64,000 nucleotides of DNA from Lysobacterales bacterium. Its GTDB lineage: Bacteria; Pseudomonadota; Gammaproteobacteria; Xanthomonadales; Rhodanobacteraceae. Made by a program: the position numbers and the translations under genes. Position 1 is the stretch's first letter; every line of letters starts with the position of its first letter. The notes beneath the pieces are model-generated. The model was given only the letters and a program-made list of their open reading frames with translations, was not told the DNA's origin and did no database searches. Shown here piece after piece: positions 41,865 to 52,153 of the stretch. The stretch is from contig JAJPID010000039.1 in assembly GCA_021324945.1 (NCBI GenBank), positions 40,892 to 104,891 on the forward strand, written 5' to 3'.

Positions 41865-42443
41865 ATGCGCATCTGCGTCTACGCCGCTTCCAGCGGGCAA
41901 ACCGATCCAGCGTATCGCGATGCGGCCTTCCGGCTGGGCGAATTGCTCGCTCAAGAGAAGTGCACGCTCGTCTACGGCGGCGGTTCAGCGGGGTCCATGG
42001 GCGCGGTGGCGGATGGCGCGCTGTCAAAAGGGGGTCAGGTCATCGGCATCCTGCCGAAGTTCATGGCCGATCTCGAATGGGGCCATCCCGGCCTGACGCA
42101 CCTCGAACTGGTTGAAGACATGCGTGAGCGTAAGCATCGGTTGCTCACGGATTCCGACGCGGTGGTCGCGCTGCCCGGCGGCTGCGGCACACTGGAAGAA
42201 CTGTTCGAGGCAATCACGCTGAAGCGGCTTGGTTTGTATTTCAAACCGATCGTGCTGTTGAACACACGCGGCTACTACGACACGCTGCAAACCTTCCTCG
42301 AGCGCATGATCGCGGAGCGTTTCATGAATCCCGAGCACGCAGCGATGTGGTCGATTGTCCCCCAGCCGGGGGACGTGCTGCCGGCGATCCGCCAAGCGCC
42401 GGCGTGGGATGCGAACGCGCGGGATTATGCCGTGGTACGTTGA
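41865..42443 (+). CDS. LOG family (TIGR00730) protein, cytokinin riboside 5'-monophosphate phosphoribohydrolase-like
   Basis: ALPGGCGTLEELFE and YGGGSAGSMGAVADGAL motifs. Confidence 0.93.
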   Translation: MRICVYAASSGQTDPAYRDAAFRLGELLAQEKCTLVYGGGSAGSMGAVADGALSKGGQVIGILPKFMADLEWGHPGLTHLELVEDMRERKHRLLTDSDAVVALPGGCGTLEELFEAITLKRLGLYFKPIVLLNTRGYYDTLQTFLERMIAERFMNPEHAAMWSIVPQPGDVLPAIRQAPAWDANARDYAVVR

Positions 42444-42940
42444 TCGACCGAGTTCATAAACACCTCGCACAACGCTTCCATCCCCGCGCGGTCTTCCCCA
42501 TCGAAGCGCGCCAGGCGCGGTGAATCGACATCCCACACGCCCAGCAGCGAGCCGTCGCGCTTGATCAGTGGCACCACGATTTCCGACTGCGAAGCGGCGT
42601 CGCAGGCGATGTGATCGGCGAATGCGTTGACGTCTCGCACTACTTGCGTCTGCCGTGACTGCGCGGCCAATCCACAGACGCCGCGCCCCATGGCGATGCG
42701 CACGCACGCCGGTTTGCCCTGGAACGGGCCGACCACCAATTCACTGCCGTCGTAAAAATAGAAGCCGCACCAGTTGAGGTCGGGCAACGCGTGCCAGACC
42801 AGTGATGCGAAATTGGCGGCATTGGCGATCAGATTGGTTTCGCCGTGCAGCAATCCGCGCGCCTGTTGCGCCAATTCGGCGTAGAGCTCCGATTTGTTGT
42901 CGGCAGTGATCGCGGCGGCGGTGAACATCGCGCGCTCCAT
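42425..42940 (-). CDS. GAF domain protein, free methionine-(R)-sulfoxide reductase-like
   Basis: NWCGFYFYDGSELVVGPFQGKPACVRIAMGRGVCGLAAQSRQTQVVRDVNAFADHIACDAASQSEIVVPL. Confidence 0.88.
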   Translation of the reverse strand: MERAMFTAAAITADNKSELYAELAQQARGLLHGETNLIANAANFASLVWHALPDLNWCGFYFYDGSELVVGPFQGKPACVRIAMGRGVCGLAAQSRQTQVVRDVNAFADHIACDAASQSEIVVPLIKRDGSLLGVWDVDSPRLARFDGEDRAGMEALCEVFMNSVDQRTTA

Positions 42941-42991
42941 CCATGAAACGAGCATTTTAGCGCCGCGCCACCGCTGGCATACTCTGCGGTC

Positions 42992-43171
42992 GTGCGCATA
43001 ACCGAATCCATTCGCCACGACGAAGCGGGTTTCCGCATCCGCGCCCAACAGCCGACACACTGGCCGTGGACCTCGCCCGGCCTCGCTTACGCATCGATTT
43101 CTCTGCTCTCGTTCGCGATCAGGCGGCACGAGCAGCGTCGTGTCGCCGCGTCCAGCCTCGCGCCCGCATGA
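42992..43171 (+). CDS. Small hypothetical protein (59 aa), translationally coupled to bioD
   Basis: GTG ORF VRITESIRHDEAGFRIRAQQPTHWPWTSPGLAYASISLLSFAIRRHEQRRVAASSLAPA; stop overlaps bioD start (ATGA). Confidence 0.5.
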   Translation: MRITESIRHDEAGFRIRAQQPTHWPWTSPGLAYASISLLSFAIRRHEQRRVAASSLAPA

Positions 43172-43866
43172 ATGATTACCTGCGACCGGGCGTTTTCATC
43201 GCCGGCACCGACACCGGCGTCGGCAAGACGTTTGTTTCGTGCGCGCTGCTGCATGCCTTGCGCGCGGCCGGCATGCGTGCCATCGGCATGAAGCCGGTCG
43301 CCAGCGGTTGCGAGCGCACACCGCAAGGTTTGCGCAACGAGGATGCGCTCGCATTGATTGCAGCGAGCGATCCACAACCCGACTACGCGATGTGCAATCC
43401 CTACGCGTTCGAGCCGGCGATCGCACCGCACCTCGCCGCAGCGGATGCAAATAGCGACATCGATTTTTCGCGAATCGAATCGGCCTACACGCATTTGGCC
43501 ACGCGCGCCGATTGCGTGGTGGTGGAAGGTGTGGGCGGCTGGAGGGTGCCGCTCACCGATTCGCTGGAAGCCGCCGACATCCCGCGCCGCCTGAGCTTGC
43601 CAGTGATCTTGGTGGTCGGTCTGCGGCTGGGCTGTATCAACCACGCGCGGCTGTCAATGCAGGGGATCCTCGACGATGGTTGCGAACTGCTGGGCTGGAT
43701 CGGCAACGCCATCGATCCGGCGATGGAGCGACGCCAAGACAATATTGAAACCCTGCGCCGCCTGCTGCCCGAACCCTGCCTCGGCGTGCTGGGACACGGC
43801 GGCGATCCGGGTTCCGCATCCGTCAACCTGCGGGACGCCGTTCGCGCTATTCAACAACGACCATGA
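43168..43866 (+). CDS. bioD: Dethiobiotin synthase
   Basis: GVFIAGTDTGVGKTFVSCALLHAL, MKPVASGCE, VVVEGVGGWRVPL. Confidence 0.95.
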   Translation: MNDYLRPGVFIAGTDTGVGKTFVSCALLHALRAAGMRAIGMKPVASGCERTPQGLRNEDALALIAASDPQPDYAMCNPYAFEPAIAPHLAAADANSDIDFSRIESAYTHLATRADCVVVEGVGGWRVPLTDSLEAADIPRRLSLPVILVVGLRLGCINHARLSMQGILDDGCELLGWIGNAIDPAMERRQDNIETLRRLLPEPCLGVLGHGGDPGSASVNLRDAVRAIQQRP

Positions 43867-43962
43867 CTTGCGGCACGGGATGGCGCACGCTGCGCATTCG
43901 CGGCATCATCTAGTCGTTTGCGCGGCACCCATCGAATCTTCTGTCGTCCGCATGGAGCACCA

Positions 43963-44310
43963 ATGAGCGCACAGCGCTATTACCTTACCGTCGACAATCT
44001 CGGCCAGGCGCGCGGTTCGGATCCCGAACTCGCCTTTCACGGATCCAGTCCGCAATCATTCGCGGATGCACTGCAATCCGCGCTGCGCACCAACGTGCTG
44101 TTCCAGCGCTGGCGCGCGCGCCAACCCGATCCGGACGAGGTCGATGAATCGCTGGCGCCGGTCGATCCGAATGCGAGCGTCACGGCGCATCAGGACGATC
44201 TGCACGCCGACGTCGAAGTCGTCACTTCGCTGCCCCATGCGATATTGCGCCATCGTTTGAATCTGTTGATCGGTCCAAGCTGGAAGCTGCGCGACGTGCG
44301 CGCAGCGTAA
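43963..44310 (+). CDS. Hypothetical protein
   Basis: MSAQRYYLTVDNLGQARGSDPELAFHGSS...; complete ORF between bioD and dcp. Confidence 0.6.
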   Translation: MSAQRYYLTVDNLGQARGSDPELAFHGSSPQSFADALQSALRTNVLFQRWRARQPDPDEVDESLAPVDPNASVTAHQDDLHADVEVVTSLPHAILRHRLNLLIGPSWKLRDVRAA

Positions 44311-44354
44311 GACGTGCCTGCGCTTCTTTTTCCCTCCCGCAGAGGAATTCTCGA

Positions 44355-46559
44355 ATGTCCAACTTCCGCATCCGTCCGCTCGCGTTTGCCTGCTGCGTGC
44401 TGCTGGCAGGTTCCGCCGGTTTGAGCCCTTCCGTGGCAGCGGCCAGTCCCGCGGCGCACAAGGCCGCCGCGGCTTCGCACGCCGACATCAAGAGCAATCC
44501 GTTCTACAACGCGAGCACGCTGCCGTTCCAGGCGCCGGCGTTCGACAAGATCCACGATGCCGATTACCAGCCGGCGATCGAGGAAGGCATGCGCCAGCAG
44601 CAGGCTGAGATCGAGAAGATCGCGAACAACCCTGAGCCGCCCACCTTCGAGAACACCATCGTGGCGATGGAGAAGAGCGGGCAGATGCTCTATCGCGTGA
44701 TGAACACCTTCAGCGCAGTGGCGGGCGCCAACACCGACGATACGTTGCAGAAGGTGCAGGAAATCGAAGCACCGAAACTCGCCGCGCATCAGGATGCGAT
44801 CTATCTCAATCCGAAACTGTTCGCGCGCATACAGACGCTCTACGACAAACGCGACTCGCTGAAGCTCGATCCTGAATCGCAGCGGCTGCTGGAATGGGAT
44901 TACAAGGAATTCGTGCTCAACGGCGCGAAACTTTCCGACGCCGACAAGGCCAAGCTGAAACAGTGGAACGCGCAGGAAGCCACGCTCTCGGCGCAGTTCC
45001 AGAACAAGCTGCTGGGCGCGGCCAAGGCCGGCGCACTGGTGGTAAGCGACAAATCCAAACTGGCCGGCATGTCCGCGGAGGACGTCGATGCCGCGGCGCA
45101 GGCTGCGAAGGATCGCAAGCTCACAGGCCAGTGGGTGGTGCCGCTGCAGAACACCACGCAGCAGCCGGCGCTGACTTCGCTCACCGACCGAGACACGCGA
45201 CACGCGCTGTTCGAGGCTTCCTGGACGCGCGCGGAGAAGAACGACGCCAACGACACGCGCGCCACGATCGAGCAGATCGCCTGGATCCGCGCGCAGAAGG
45301 CCAAGCTGCTCGGCTTCGACACCTTCGCGCAATGGAAGCTGGAAGACCAGATGGCCAAGACGCCCGGCGCGGTGATGAACTTCATGGATGCGCTCGTGCC
45401 CGCCGCCACCTCGCGCGCAGAGGCCGAAGCAGCCGACATCCAGAAGGTGATCGACGCCGATCAGGCCAAGGCGCACCAGCCGACTTTCAAGCTCGAGCCG
45501 TGGGACTGGAATCTCTACGCCGAGCAGGTGCGCAAGGCCAAGTACGACCTCGATCAGGATCAGATCAAGCCGTATTTCGAATTGAACGACGTGCTGCAGA
45601 ACGGCGTGTTCTACGCCGCGAATCAGCTTTACGGGCTGACCTTCAAGGAACGCCACGACATTCCCGTGTGGCACCCGGATGTGCGCGTGTTCGAAGTGGA
45701 TGACAAGGACGGCTCGCAGGTGGGCCTGTTCTACTGCGACTACTTCAAGCGCGACAACAAGAGCGGCGGCGCGTGGATGAGCAACCTGGTCGGGCAATCG
45801 AAATTGCTCGGTACCAAACCTGTCATCTACAACGTCGCCAACTTCACCAAGCCCGCACCGGGCCAGCCCGCGCTGTTGAGTTTCGATGACGTGACCACGA
45901 TGTTCCACGAGTTCGGTCACGCGTTGAACGGCTTCTTCGCCGACACGGAATATCCCAGCCTCTCAGGCACCGTGCCGCAGCGCGACTTCGTGGAATTCCC
46001 CTCGCAGTTCAACGAACATTGGGCGCTGGACCCGAAGGTGTTCGCGCATTACGCGAAAAACTACAAGACGGGTGAGCCGATGCCGCAGGCGTTGGTGGAC
46101 AAGCTCAAGAATTCCCAGCTCTTCAACAAGGGCTACGACATGACCGAACTGCTGTCCGCCGCATTGCTCGACATGTCATGGCACACGCTGAAGGCAAGCG
46201 ATCCGAAGGTAACGGATGTGGACGCGTTCGAAGCGAAAGCCTTGAAGGACAACCACACCGATCTTTCATACGTGCCGCCGCGCTATCGCTCCAGCTATTT
46301 CCTGCACATCTGGGGCAACGGCTATGCCGCGGGCTACTATGCGTATCTATGGACGCAGATGCTAGCGGACGATGCCTTCGCTTGGTTCCAAGAACACGGC
46401 GGCCTGACCCGCGCCAACGGCGATCGCTTCCGCGAGATGGTGCTCTCGCGCGGCAATACTGAAGACCTCGCCGCGATGTACAAGGCGTGGCGCGGCCGCG
46501 ATCCCAACATCGACGCGATGAAGAAGGATCGTGGATTGGAGACCCCAAAGGGGAAATGA
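44355..46559 (+). CDS. dcp: M3 family peptidyl-dipeptidase Dcp
   Basis: Signal peptide; MFHEFGHALNGFF zinc-binding HEFGH motif. Confidence 0.95.
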   Translation: MSNFRIRPLAFACCVLLAGSAGLSPSVAAASPAAHKAAAASHADIKSNPFYNASTLPFQAPAFDKIHDADYQPAIEEGMRQQQAEIEKIANNPEPPTFENTIVAMEKSGQMLYRVMNTFSAVAGANTDDTLQKVQEIEAPKLAAHQDAIYLNPKLFARIQTLYDKRDSLKLDPESQRLLEWDYKEFVLNGAKLSDADKAKLKQWNAQEATLSAQFQNKLLGAAKAGALVVSDKSKLAGMSAEDVDAAAQAAKDRKLTGQWVVPLQNTTQQPALTSLTDRDTRHALFEASWTRAEKNDANDTRATIEQIAWIRAQKAKLLGFDTFAQWKLEDQMAKTPGAVMNFMDALVPAATSRAEAEAADIQKVIDADQAKAHQPTFKLEPWDWNLYAEQVRKAKYDLDQDQIKPYFELNDVLQNGVFYAANQLYGLTFKERHDIPVWHPDVRVFEVDDKDGSQVGLFYCDYFKRDNKSGGAWMSNLVGQSKLLGTKPVIYNVANFTKPAPGQPALLSFDDVTTMFHEFGHALNGFFADTEYPSLSGTVPQRDFVEFPSQFNEHWALDPKVFAHYAKNYKTGEPMPQALVDKLKNSQLFNKGYDMTELLSAALLDMSWHTLKASDPKVTDVDAFEAKALKDNHTDLSYVPPRYRSSYFLHIWGNGYAAGYYAYLWTQMLADDAFAWFQEHGGLTRANGDRFREMVLSRGNTEDLAAMYKAWRGRDPNIDAMKKDRGLETPKGK

Positions 46560-46622
46560 CGAATGCAGGAGCCGGCGCGCGGCGCCGTCTCCTCCCCTCG
46601 CAGGCGATTGTTGCCAGAACAA

Positions 46623-46640
46623 GGCCCGCCTCGGCGGGCC
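46623..46640. terminator. Hairpin downstream of dcp (possible terminator)
   Basis: GGCCCGCC-TC-GGCGGGCC; weak downstream T-run. Confidence 0.5.
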
Positions 46641-46665
46641 TCATCCGTTTTCGATGGGATCTGCA

Positions 46666-47310
46666 ATGAACTTGCGCAGGCGTTTACTTTTCGGCCTGAT
46701 CGCCGCCGTCATTTTCGGATGCGGCGTAGGTCTGTTGCCGCTGATGTTGCCCGGCTACAACTCGATCACTCAAACCGTCAGCGAAATCGGGGAGTTCGGC
46801 TCGCCCGCCCGCCTGCCCTTCACGGCAATGCTTTGTGTCATTGCGGCCTGCATCCTGATTTTTGCATCCGCGCTGCGCGAGGTGTCGAACGGATTGGGGA
46901 GATCGAGCATCGCCGCATGGCTGACCGGATGCATGGCGATCTCCGTTGCCGGTGTGGGAATTTTCTCCTTTCCGCACCCGCTTCACAACGATTTCGGCCT
47001 GTCCGAACTCATCGGATATCAAGCTCCGTGGGTGCTTGCGTTGACATGGCGAGGGTTGCCGCAGATGCGCAGGACTGTCGCATTTTCCTGGTTGATGGCG
47101 ATCGTCGTGTGGTGCGCAATCATCGCGAACCTCGCCACGCTTGATCGCGGCGGCGCGCTGTGGCGCATGGAAGAACCCGTCTACGGGATCGTGCAGCGCC
47201 TGCTGTTCGTTTCCTGGTTCGCCTGGCTCGCGGGTACGGGCCTGCTGCTGCGACGCAACGCCCTTGCCATGGATCGCGGCGTGCGGAATCTCGGCACCGT
47301 GGGGCTGTAG
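46666..47310 (+). CDS. DUF998-like integral membrane protein
   Basis: Multiple TM helices; LPGYNSITQTVSEIGEFGSP motif. Confidence 0.8.
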   Translation: MNLRRRLLFGLIAAVIFGCGVGLLPLMLPGYNSITQTVSEIGEFGSPARLPFTAMLCVIAACILIFASALREVSNGLGRSSIAAWLTGCMAISVAGVGIFSFPHPLHNDFGLSELIGYQAPWVLALTWRGLPQMRRTVAFSWLMAIVVWCAIIANLATLDRGGALWRMEEPVYGIVQRLLFVSWFAWLAGTGLLLRRNALAMDRGVRNLGTVGL

Positions 47311-47447
47311 AGGCGTTTTGGAGGGAGACCCGCTTCGGCGAACCTTTTTTCGACAGGGTTATACCTGATGGCAAAAGAACCGATCAGGTGTACCTTGCGT
47401 GCTCGGGATTCCAACTAGAGAATCCATTCAAAGAGGGGGAAACAATC

Positions 47448-47738
47448 GTGTCCTTGCGTCTTGCAATTTGCGTGATGGTGCTCGCGTTGGCCGGCTGCGC
47501 AACAGAATCGTTCGTCACCCGCACGCGTGACGGCGCGTTTGTAATCACTGGCTCGTCCACCAGTTTGCACAGCGGCACCGACGAGAAGGCGCGCTTGGTC
47601 GAAGACGCCAACGACTACTGTCAGCGACACGGCAAATCCGCCGTCGTGATCGCGTCCAGCCAGAACGATGCCAAACCAGGCAATCTCGCGGCGCCCGGCA
47701 AACTCGCCCGCGCGACCATCGAATTCCGCTGCCAATGA
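47448..47738 (+). CDS. Small hypothetical lipoprotein (GTG start)
   Basis: VSLRLAICVMVLALAGCATES lipobox. Confidence 0.65.
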   Translation: MSLRLAICVMVLALAGCATESFVTRTRDGAFVITGSSTSLHSGTDEKARLVEDANDYCQRHGKSAVVIASSQNDAKPGNLAAPGKLARATIEFRCQ

Positions 47739-47745
47739 TGTCATC

Positions 47746-48010
47746 GTGAAAGCGGCGGCCGCGTTCCTGCCCCTGCTATTCGCGTGCATGATCGCGCATG
47801 CGCAAGTCTGGCAGCCATCCGCCGGCCATACGCAGATTCCAATCTGACCGGGCACGCCACCGGGTGCGCAGCCGCTGCCGGGGCCGGAGTACGGAAAACT
47901 CGATCCGAAATCGCAAACGGTCATCGGCGCTTACAACGTGTCGCAGCCCACGATGACGGTGTACGCGCCGAAAGGAAAGAACACCGGTGCAACGGCTGCT
48001 TCGTTTGCTT
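47746..48010 (+). pseudogene. Secreted alpha/beta hydrolase (esterase-like), nonsense-mutated and truncated
   Basis: Signal peptide then QVWQPSAGHTQIPI*PGTPPGAQPLPGPEYGK...VSQPTMTVYAPKGKNTGATAA; in-frame TGA at 47845-47847; no hydrolase core follows. Confidence 0.75.
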
Positions 48011-48030
48011 TCGCGTTGATCGGCTGTAGC

Positions 48031-48059
48031 TTGCGGTCGCCTGCACGCAGGCTCCTGCA
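48031..48059. repeat. GCAGGAGCC-type dispersed repeat copy (reverse orientation)
   Basis: Reverse complement TGCAGGAGCCTGCGTGCAGGCGACCGCAA resembles sequence at 24316 and start of 46563. Confidence 0.5.
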
Positions 48060-49424
48060 TCAATACGCGAACTCCCGAAACACCGGATCCACACTTTCCT
48101 TCCATGGCCCATAAAACAGTTCCAGCTTGCGCTCGGCGGGCGTCTGATTGGCTTGAGCGAATTCGATCAGCGGTTGCAGGAACATCGTTTCGTCGGCGCC
48201 GCTGACGTTGGTGCGGGCGCGGCGCTTGAGTCCGTGGCCGGCGATTTCCAATGCCTGTAACGCCAGCTCGCGCACGGTTGCGCCGCGGAAGGGAAGTTTC
48301 AGCGCATGTTTCGGCACTCCGTCGCGCAGGGCGTGGCGCTCTGCCATCGTGAAATCCTTCACCAGATCCCACGCGGCATCCAGCGCGGTCTGATCGTAGA
48401 GCAGGCCGACCCAGAACGCCGGCAGCGCGCACAGCCGGTTCCACGGGCCGCCGTCGGCGCCGCGCATCTCCAGATATTTCTTCAAGCGCACTTCCGGAAA
48501 CGCAGTGGTCATGTGATCGGACCAGTCGCGCAGCGTCGGTTTCTCGCCCGGCAGCACGGATAATTTGCTATCGAGGAAATCGCGGAACGATAAACCGGCC
48601 GCATCGATGTATTCGCCCTTGCGGTAGACGAAATACATGGGCACATCCAGCAGATAATCGACGTAGCGCTCGAAGCCGAAACCTTCGTCGAACACGAAAT
48701 CCAGCATGCCGGTGCGATCCGGATCGGTGTCTTCCCAGATGTGCGAGCGATAGGAGAGATACCCGTTGGGCTTGCCATCTTTGAACGGCGAATCGGCGAA
48801 CAGCGCGGTGGCGACCGGTTGCAGCGCCAGCGAGACGCGGAACTTCTTCACCATGTCCGCCTCTGAGGCGAAATCGAGATTGACCTGCACCGTGCAGGTA
48901 CGCGTCATCATGTCGAGGCCCAAGCTTCCGACCTTCGGCATGTACTCGCGCATGATCTTGTAGCGGCCCTTCGGCATCCACGGCATTTCGTCGCGCCGCC
49001 ACTTGGGCTGGAAGCCCATGCCGAGGATGCCGAGGCCCAGTTGTTCCGACGCCTCGCGCACGTCTTCCAGGTGCTCGTGCACTTCGCAGCAGGTGTCGTG
49101 GATGGTTTCGACCGGCGCACCCGAAAGTTCCAGTTGGCCGGCCGGTTCCAGCGTCACGGAAGCCAGCCCGCGCGAGAGCGCGATCGGCAGATCGTGTTCG
49201 CGCACCAGCTCCCAGCCGCAATGCGCCATGCCTTCGAGTAGCGCGCGGATGCCGCGCTCGCCTTCGTACGGCGGCGGCCGTAGATCGTCGGTGCGGAACA
49301 CGAACTTCTCGTGCTCGGTGCCGATGCGCCATTGCTGCGCGGGCTTCGCGCCACTCGCCAGATAGTCCACGAGCTGCGAACGATGCTCGATCGGTGTCTT
49401 TTCGACGTGGCTGGGGCCGGACAT
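48060..49424 (-). CDS. gshA: Glutamate--cysteine ligase, plant-type (GCS2)
   Basis: [53 protein letters not shown]. Confidence 0.95.
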   Translation of the reverse strand: MSGPSHVEKTPIEHRSQLVDYLASGAKPAQQWRIGTEHEKFVFRTDDLRPPPYEGERGIRALLEGMAHCGWELVREHDLPIALSRGLASVTLEPAGQLELSGAPVETIHDTCCEVHEHLEDVREASEQLGLGILGMGFQPKWRRDEMPWMPKGRYKIMREYMPKVGSLGLDMMTRTCTVQVNLDFASEADMVKKFRVSLALQPVATALFADSPFKDGKPNGYLSYRSHIWEDTDPDRTGMLDFVFDEGFGFERYVDYLLDVPMYFVYRKGEYIDAAGLSFRDFLDSKLSVLPGEKPTLRDWSDHMTTAFPEVRLKKYLEMRGADGGPWNRLCALPAFWVGLLYDQTALDAAWDLVKDFTMAERHALRDGVPKHALKLPFRGATVRELALQALEIAGHGLKRRARTNVSGADETMFLQPLIEFAQANQTPAERKLELFYGPWKESVDPVFREFAY

Positions 49425-49483
49425 GCACAGGTCCTTGCGGCGGACAGACGTAGAACAATGGGGCTGACCGACGCGGTTTGCAA

Positions 49484-50122
49484 TCAGGCTTCCGGCACCC
49501 TAAGCAGCTCCACCACCGCCGCGCGCGCCTCTTCCACACCCGTGCCGGTTGTTGCGGAAAACAGGATCGCGCTGGCGTGCAACGCCGTCTTTTCTCCGCT
49601 CGATCCGATCTTCGCGATCTCGGTCTGCACCTTGCCCTGCGCGGCCAACGCCTGCGCGCGCGAGAGCTTGTCTGTTTTGCTCAGCAACACGATGCACGGC
49701 AATCCGATGTCAGCGCAGAAGCGCAGCATCTGCCTGTCGTACTCTTTCAGCGCGTGCCGCACATCGGCGATCAGCACCACTCCACGCAGGGATTTGCGCC
49801 TGTGCAGGTAGGTGTCGATCGCACCGCGCCAGTGTTCGCGCATGCTCGCCGGCACTTTTGCGTAGCCGTAACCAGGCAGATCGATCAGCCGCGAACCGTT
49901 CGAAAATTCGAACACCACGATCTGCTGCGTTCGGCCGGGCGTCTTCGAAGTGCGCGCCAGCGCGGCCTGCCCGACCAGTGCGTTCAGCGCGCTGGATTTG
50001 CCGGCGTTGGAAATGCCGGCGAAGGCGATCTCCGCACCGACATCCTTCGGTAACTGCCGCGGCTCATGCGCGGCCAGCACGAAGCGCGCGCCGCGCAGGG
50101 GATTGTCGGGTGCTTGTTGCAT
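49484..50122 (-). CDS. engB: Ribosome biogenesis GTP-binding protein YihA/YsxC (EngB)
   Basis: [43 protein letters not shown]. Confidence 0.95.
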   Translation of the reverse strand: MQQAPDNPLRGARFVLAAHEPRQLPKDVGAEIAFAGISNAGKSSALNALVGQAALARTSKTPGRTQQIVVFEFSNGSRLIDLPGYGYAKVPASMREHWRGAIDTYLHRRKSLRGVVLIADVRHALKEYDRQMLRFCADIGLPCIVLLSKTDKLSRAQALAAQGKVQTEIAKIGSSGEKTALHASAILFSATTGTGVEEARAAVVELLRVPEA

Positions 50123-50291
50123 CTGACTCCGGCAATGGACGTCACAACCCAATTGCTCTCACATCCCTGCGTCTGGCTCCCCGGCCAATCCACGGTCGGG
50201 ACAAGGTTTGACCGCCTTTCGGCGTGCAGGGATAATTCTGCAGTTTATGGCCGGCCGTGGCCGGTTCGCCATCTTTGCGGGAGTGAATAGT

Positions 50292-51278
50292 ATGCGTTTC
50301 CGGCAACCGCTTGCCTTTGTCGCCGTGCTCGCGCTCAGCGCCGCCGCGTCCGCGCAACTCACCACCGCGAAGAAGCAGGCTCCGCCGCAACCGGCCACGC
50401 CATCCCGCGCGGGTGCGACCACGCCCAACGTGCCCGAGAGTTCCAATCAGCACGCGAACACGCCGGCTACGACGCCGACGAGCGCCAGTTCCAGCACCCC
50501 GGCTGCGTCTTCCAGCAGCGCGCCGGCTTCCGCAGCAAGCACGGTAGCTACCGAAGAAATGGCGAAGATGGAAGCGATACCGGTGAAGCCGGGCGATGCC
50601 ACCGCCGGCCAAGGCAAGGCGGCAGCCTGTGGCGCCTGTCATGGCATGGATGGCAATTCCACCGACGCGCAATATCCCAAGCTCGCCGGGCAAAGCGAAC
50701 AATACATCGTGCACCAGTTGATGAGCTTCAAGAGCGGCACGCGGCAGAATTCGATCATGCAGGGCATGGCCGCACCGCTGTCGCCGCAGGACATGCACGA
50801 CATCGGCGCCTATTTCGCTTCCAAGGAATCCCTGCCGGGTGTCTCCGATCAGACGTTGGCGGTGGCCGGTGGCAAGTTGTATCGCGAAGGCGATCCGTCC
50901 CGCGGCATTCCCGCATGCATGGCCTGTCACGGGCCGGATGGTCATGGCAATCCGGGCGCGATGTATCCGCAGCTTGCGGGTCAGCACGCCGATTATGTGC
51001 AGAAGACGTTGCAGGCGTTCCACGATGGCACGGTGTGGGGCAACGAAGCGCACGCACAGATCATGCCGGACATCGCCAAGCGGTTGACGCAAGCCGACAT
51101 CGCCGCGGTGGCGAGTTACGTGGAGGGGCTGCACACCGCGCAACCCGGTGAGACGGTGACCGGGCCCGAAGCGGCGCCGGCGCCGGCGTCTTCTGTGCAA
51201 CCGGCGGCGGGCACGGCGGTCAAACAGGAAGCGGCGTCGACTGCGGCGCAGCCGGCAAGCGCCAGCAGCAAGCATTGA
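50292..51278 (+). CDS. Di-heme cytochrome c (c4-like) with low-complexity termini
   Basis: Two heme motifs CGACH and CMACH; Ser/Thr/Ala/Pro-rich N- and C-terminal segments. Confidence 0.92.
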   Translation: MRFRQPLAFVAVLALSAAASAQLTTAKKQAPPQPATPSRAGATTPNVPESSNQHANTPATTPTSASSSTPAASSSSAPASAASTVATEEMAKMEAIPVKPGDATAGQGKAAACGACHGMDGNSTDAQYPKLAGQSEQYIVHQLMSFKSGTRQNSIMQGMAAPLSPQDMHDIGAYFASKESLPGVSDQTLAVAGGKLYREGDPSRGIPACMACHGPDGHGNPGAMYPQLAGQHADYVQKTLQAFHDGTVWGNEAHAQIMPDIAKRLTQADIAAVASYVEGLHTAQPGETVTGPEAAPAPASSVQPAAGTAVKQEAASTAAQPASASSKH

Positions 51279-51457
51279 AACTGCGTCGCACCGGCGGTGG
51301 CCGGGATCCTGTGACGAAGCGTTGCCATTCGCGTCTTCGCCGCCGGATTTTCGACCTGCGCCGGAATGACGGCGACACACCATGCTTCGAAAAAGGTTCA
51401 GCGGCACGCATTGAAACTGCGCGACTTGAGGTTTTCATTTCAACGAGGTCAGCCGTG

Positions 51458-52153
51458 ATGATCCGACGCGTGATTCTTCTCCTGTCCGCACTTGCGCTGA
51501 GTGGCGCCGCTCTCGCACAGACGCCCGGCTCGACCACGCAGTGGGTGGAAGGCAAGAATTATTTCCGCATCGACACGCCACAACCGCCGCCGGTGCCGGG
51601 CAAGATCGAAGTGACCGAAGTGTTTTCCTATGCGTGCCCCGTGTGCTGGCGCTTCCTGCCGTATGCCAACCGCATCAAAGCGTCGCTGCCCGCCGATGCG
51701 TACATGGACTATCTGCCGGTGTCGTTCAACCCGGTCGAGGATTTCCCGGTGTTCCAGCGCGCGTTCTACGCGGCGCAGGCATTGGGGGTGGAAGACAAGA
51801 CGCATGATGCGATGTTCAAGGCGATCCACTCGCCCGGCGGGGAATTGGCCACTTACGACGCCGCCACCAATCGCCTGAAGAATCCGCTGCCGAACATCAA
51901 CGACATCGCCAAGTGGTATGCGCAGTACGGTGTGAAACCGGCCGATTTCGTCGCGACCGCCAATTCGTTCGCAGTCAACACCAAGATGAAACGCGCCGAT
52001 GCGCTGGTGCAGGCCTACGGCGTGGACGGCACGCCGACGATGGTGGTCAACGGCAAGTGGCGCTACGACATGGGTTCGGCCGGCGGTCCCGAGCAAGTGG
52101 TCGAACTCACCAAGTATCTGGTAGCGCGCGAAGCGGCGGCCTTGAAGAAATGA
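51458..52153 (+). CDS. Thiol:disulfide interchange protein DsbA/DsbL-like (CPVC)
   Basis: EVFSYACPVCWRFLPYANRIK; cis-Pro loop GTPTMVVNGKWR. Confidence 0.93.
   Translation: MIRRVILLLSALALSGAALAQTPGSTTQWVEGKNYFRIDTPQPPPVPGKIEVTEVFSYACPVCWRFLPYANRIKASLPADAYMDYLPVSFNPVEDFPVFQRAFYAAQALGVEDKTHDAMFKAIHSPGGELATYDAATNRLKNPLPNINDIAKWYAQYGVKPADFVATANSFAVNTKMKRADALVQAYGVDGTPTMVVNGKWRYDMGSAGGPEQVVELTKYLVAREAAALKK

Noticed and set aside
44190-45920. 576-aa reverse ORF antisense to dcp
   Set aside because: Shadow ORF from GC-rich third positions; dcp has full family motifs on the + strand and the antisense translation shows no recognisable domain.
47845-47847. In-frame TGA as selenocysteine
   Set aside because: Position fits Trp (PIWPG), the rest of the enzyme is missing, and no SECIS-like element was seen; pseudogene is simpler.
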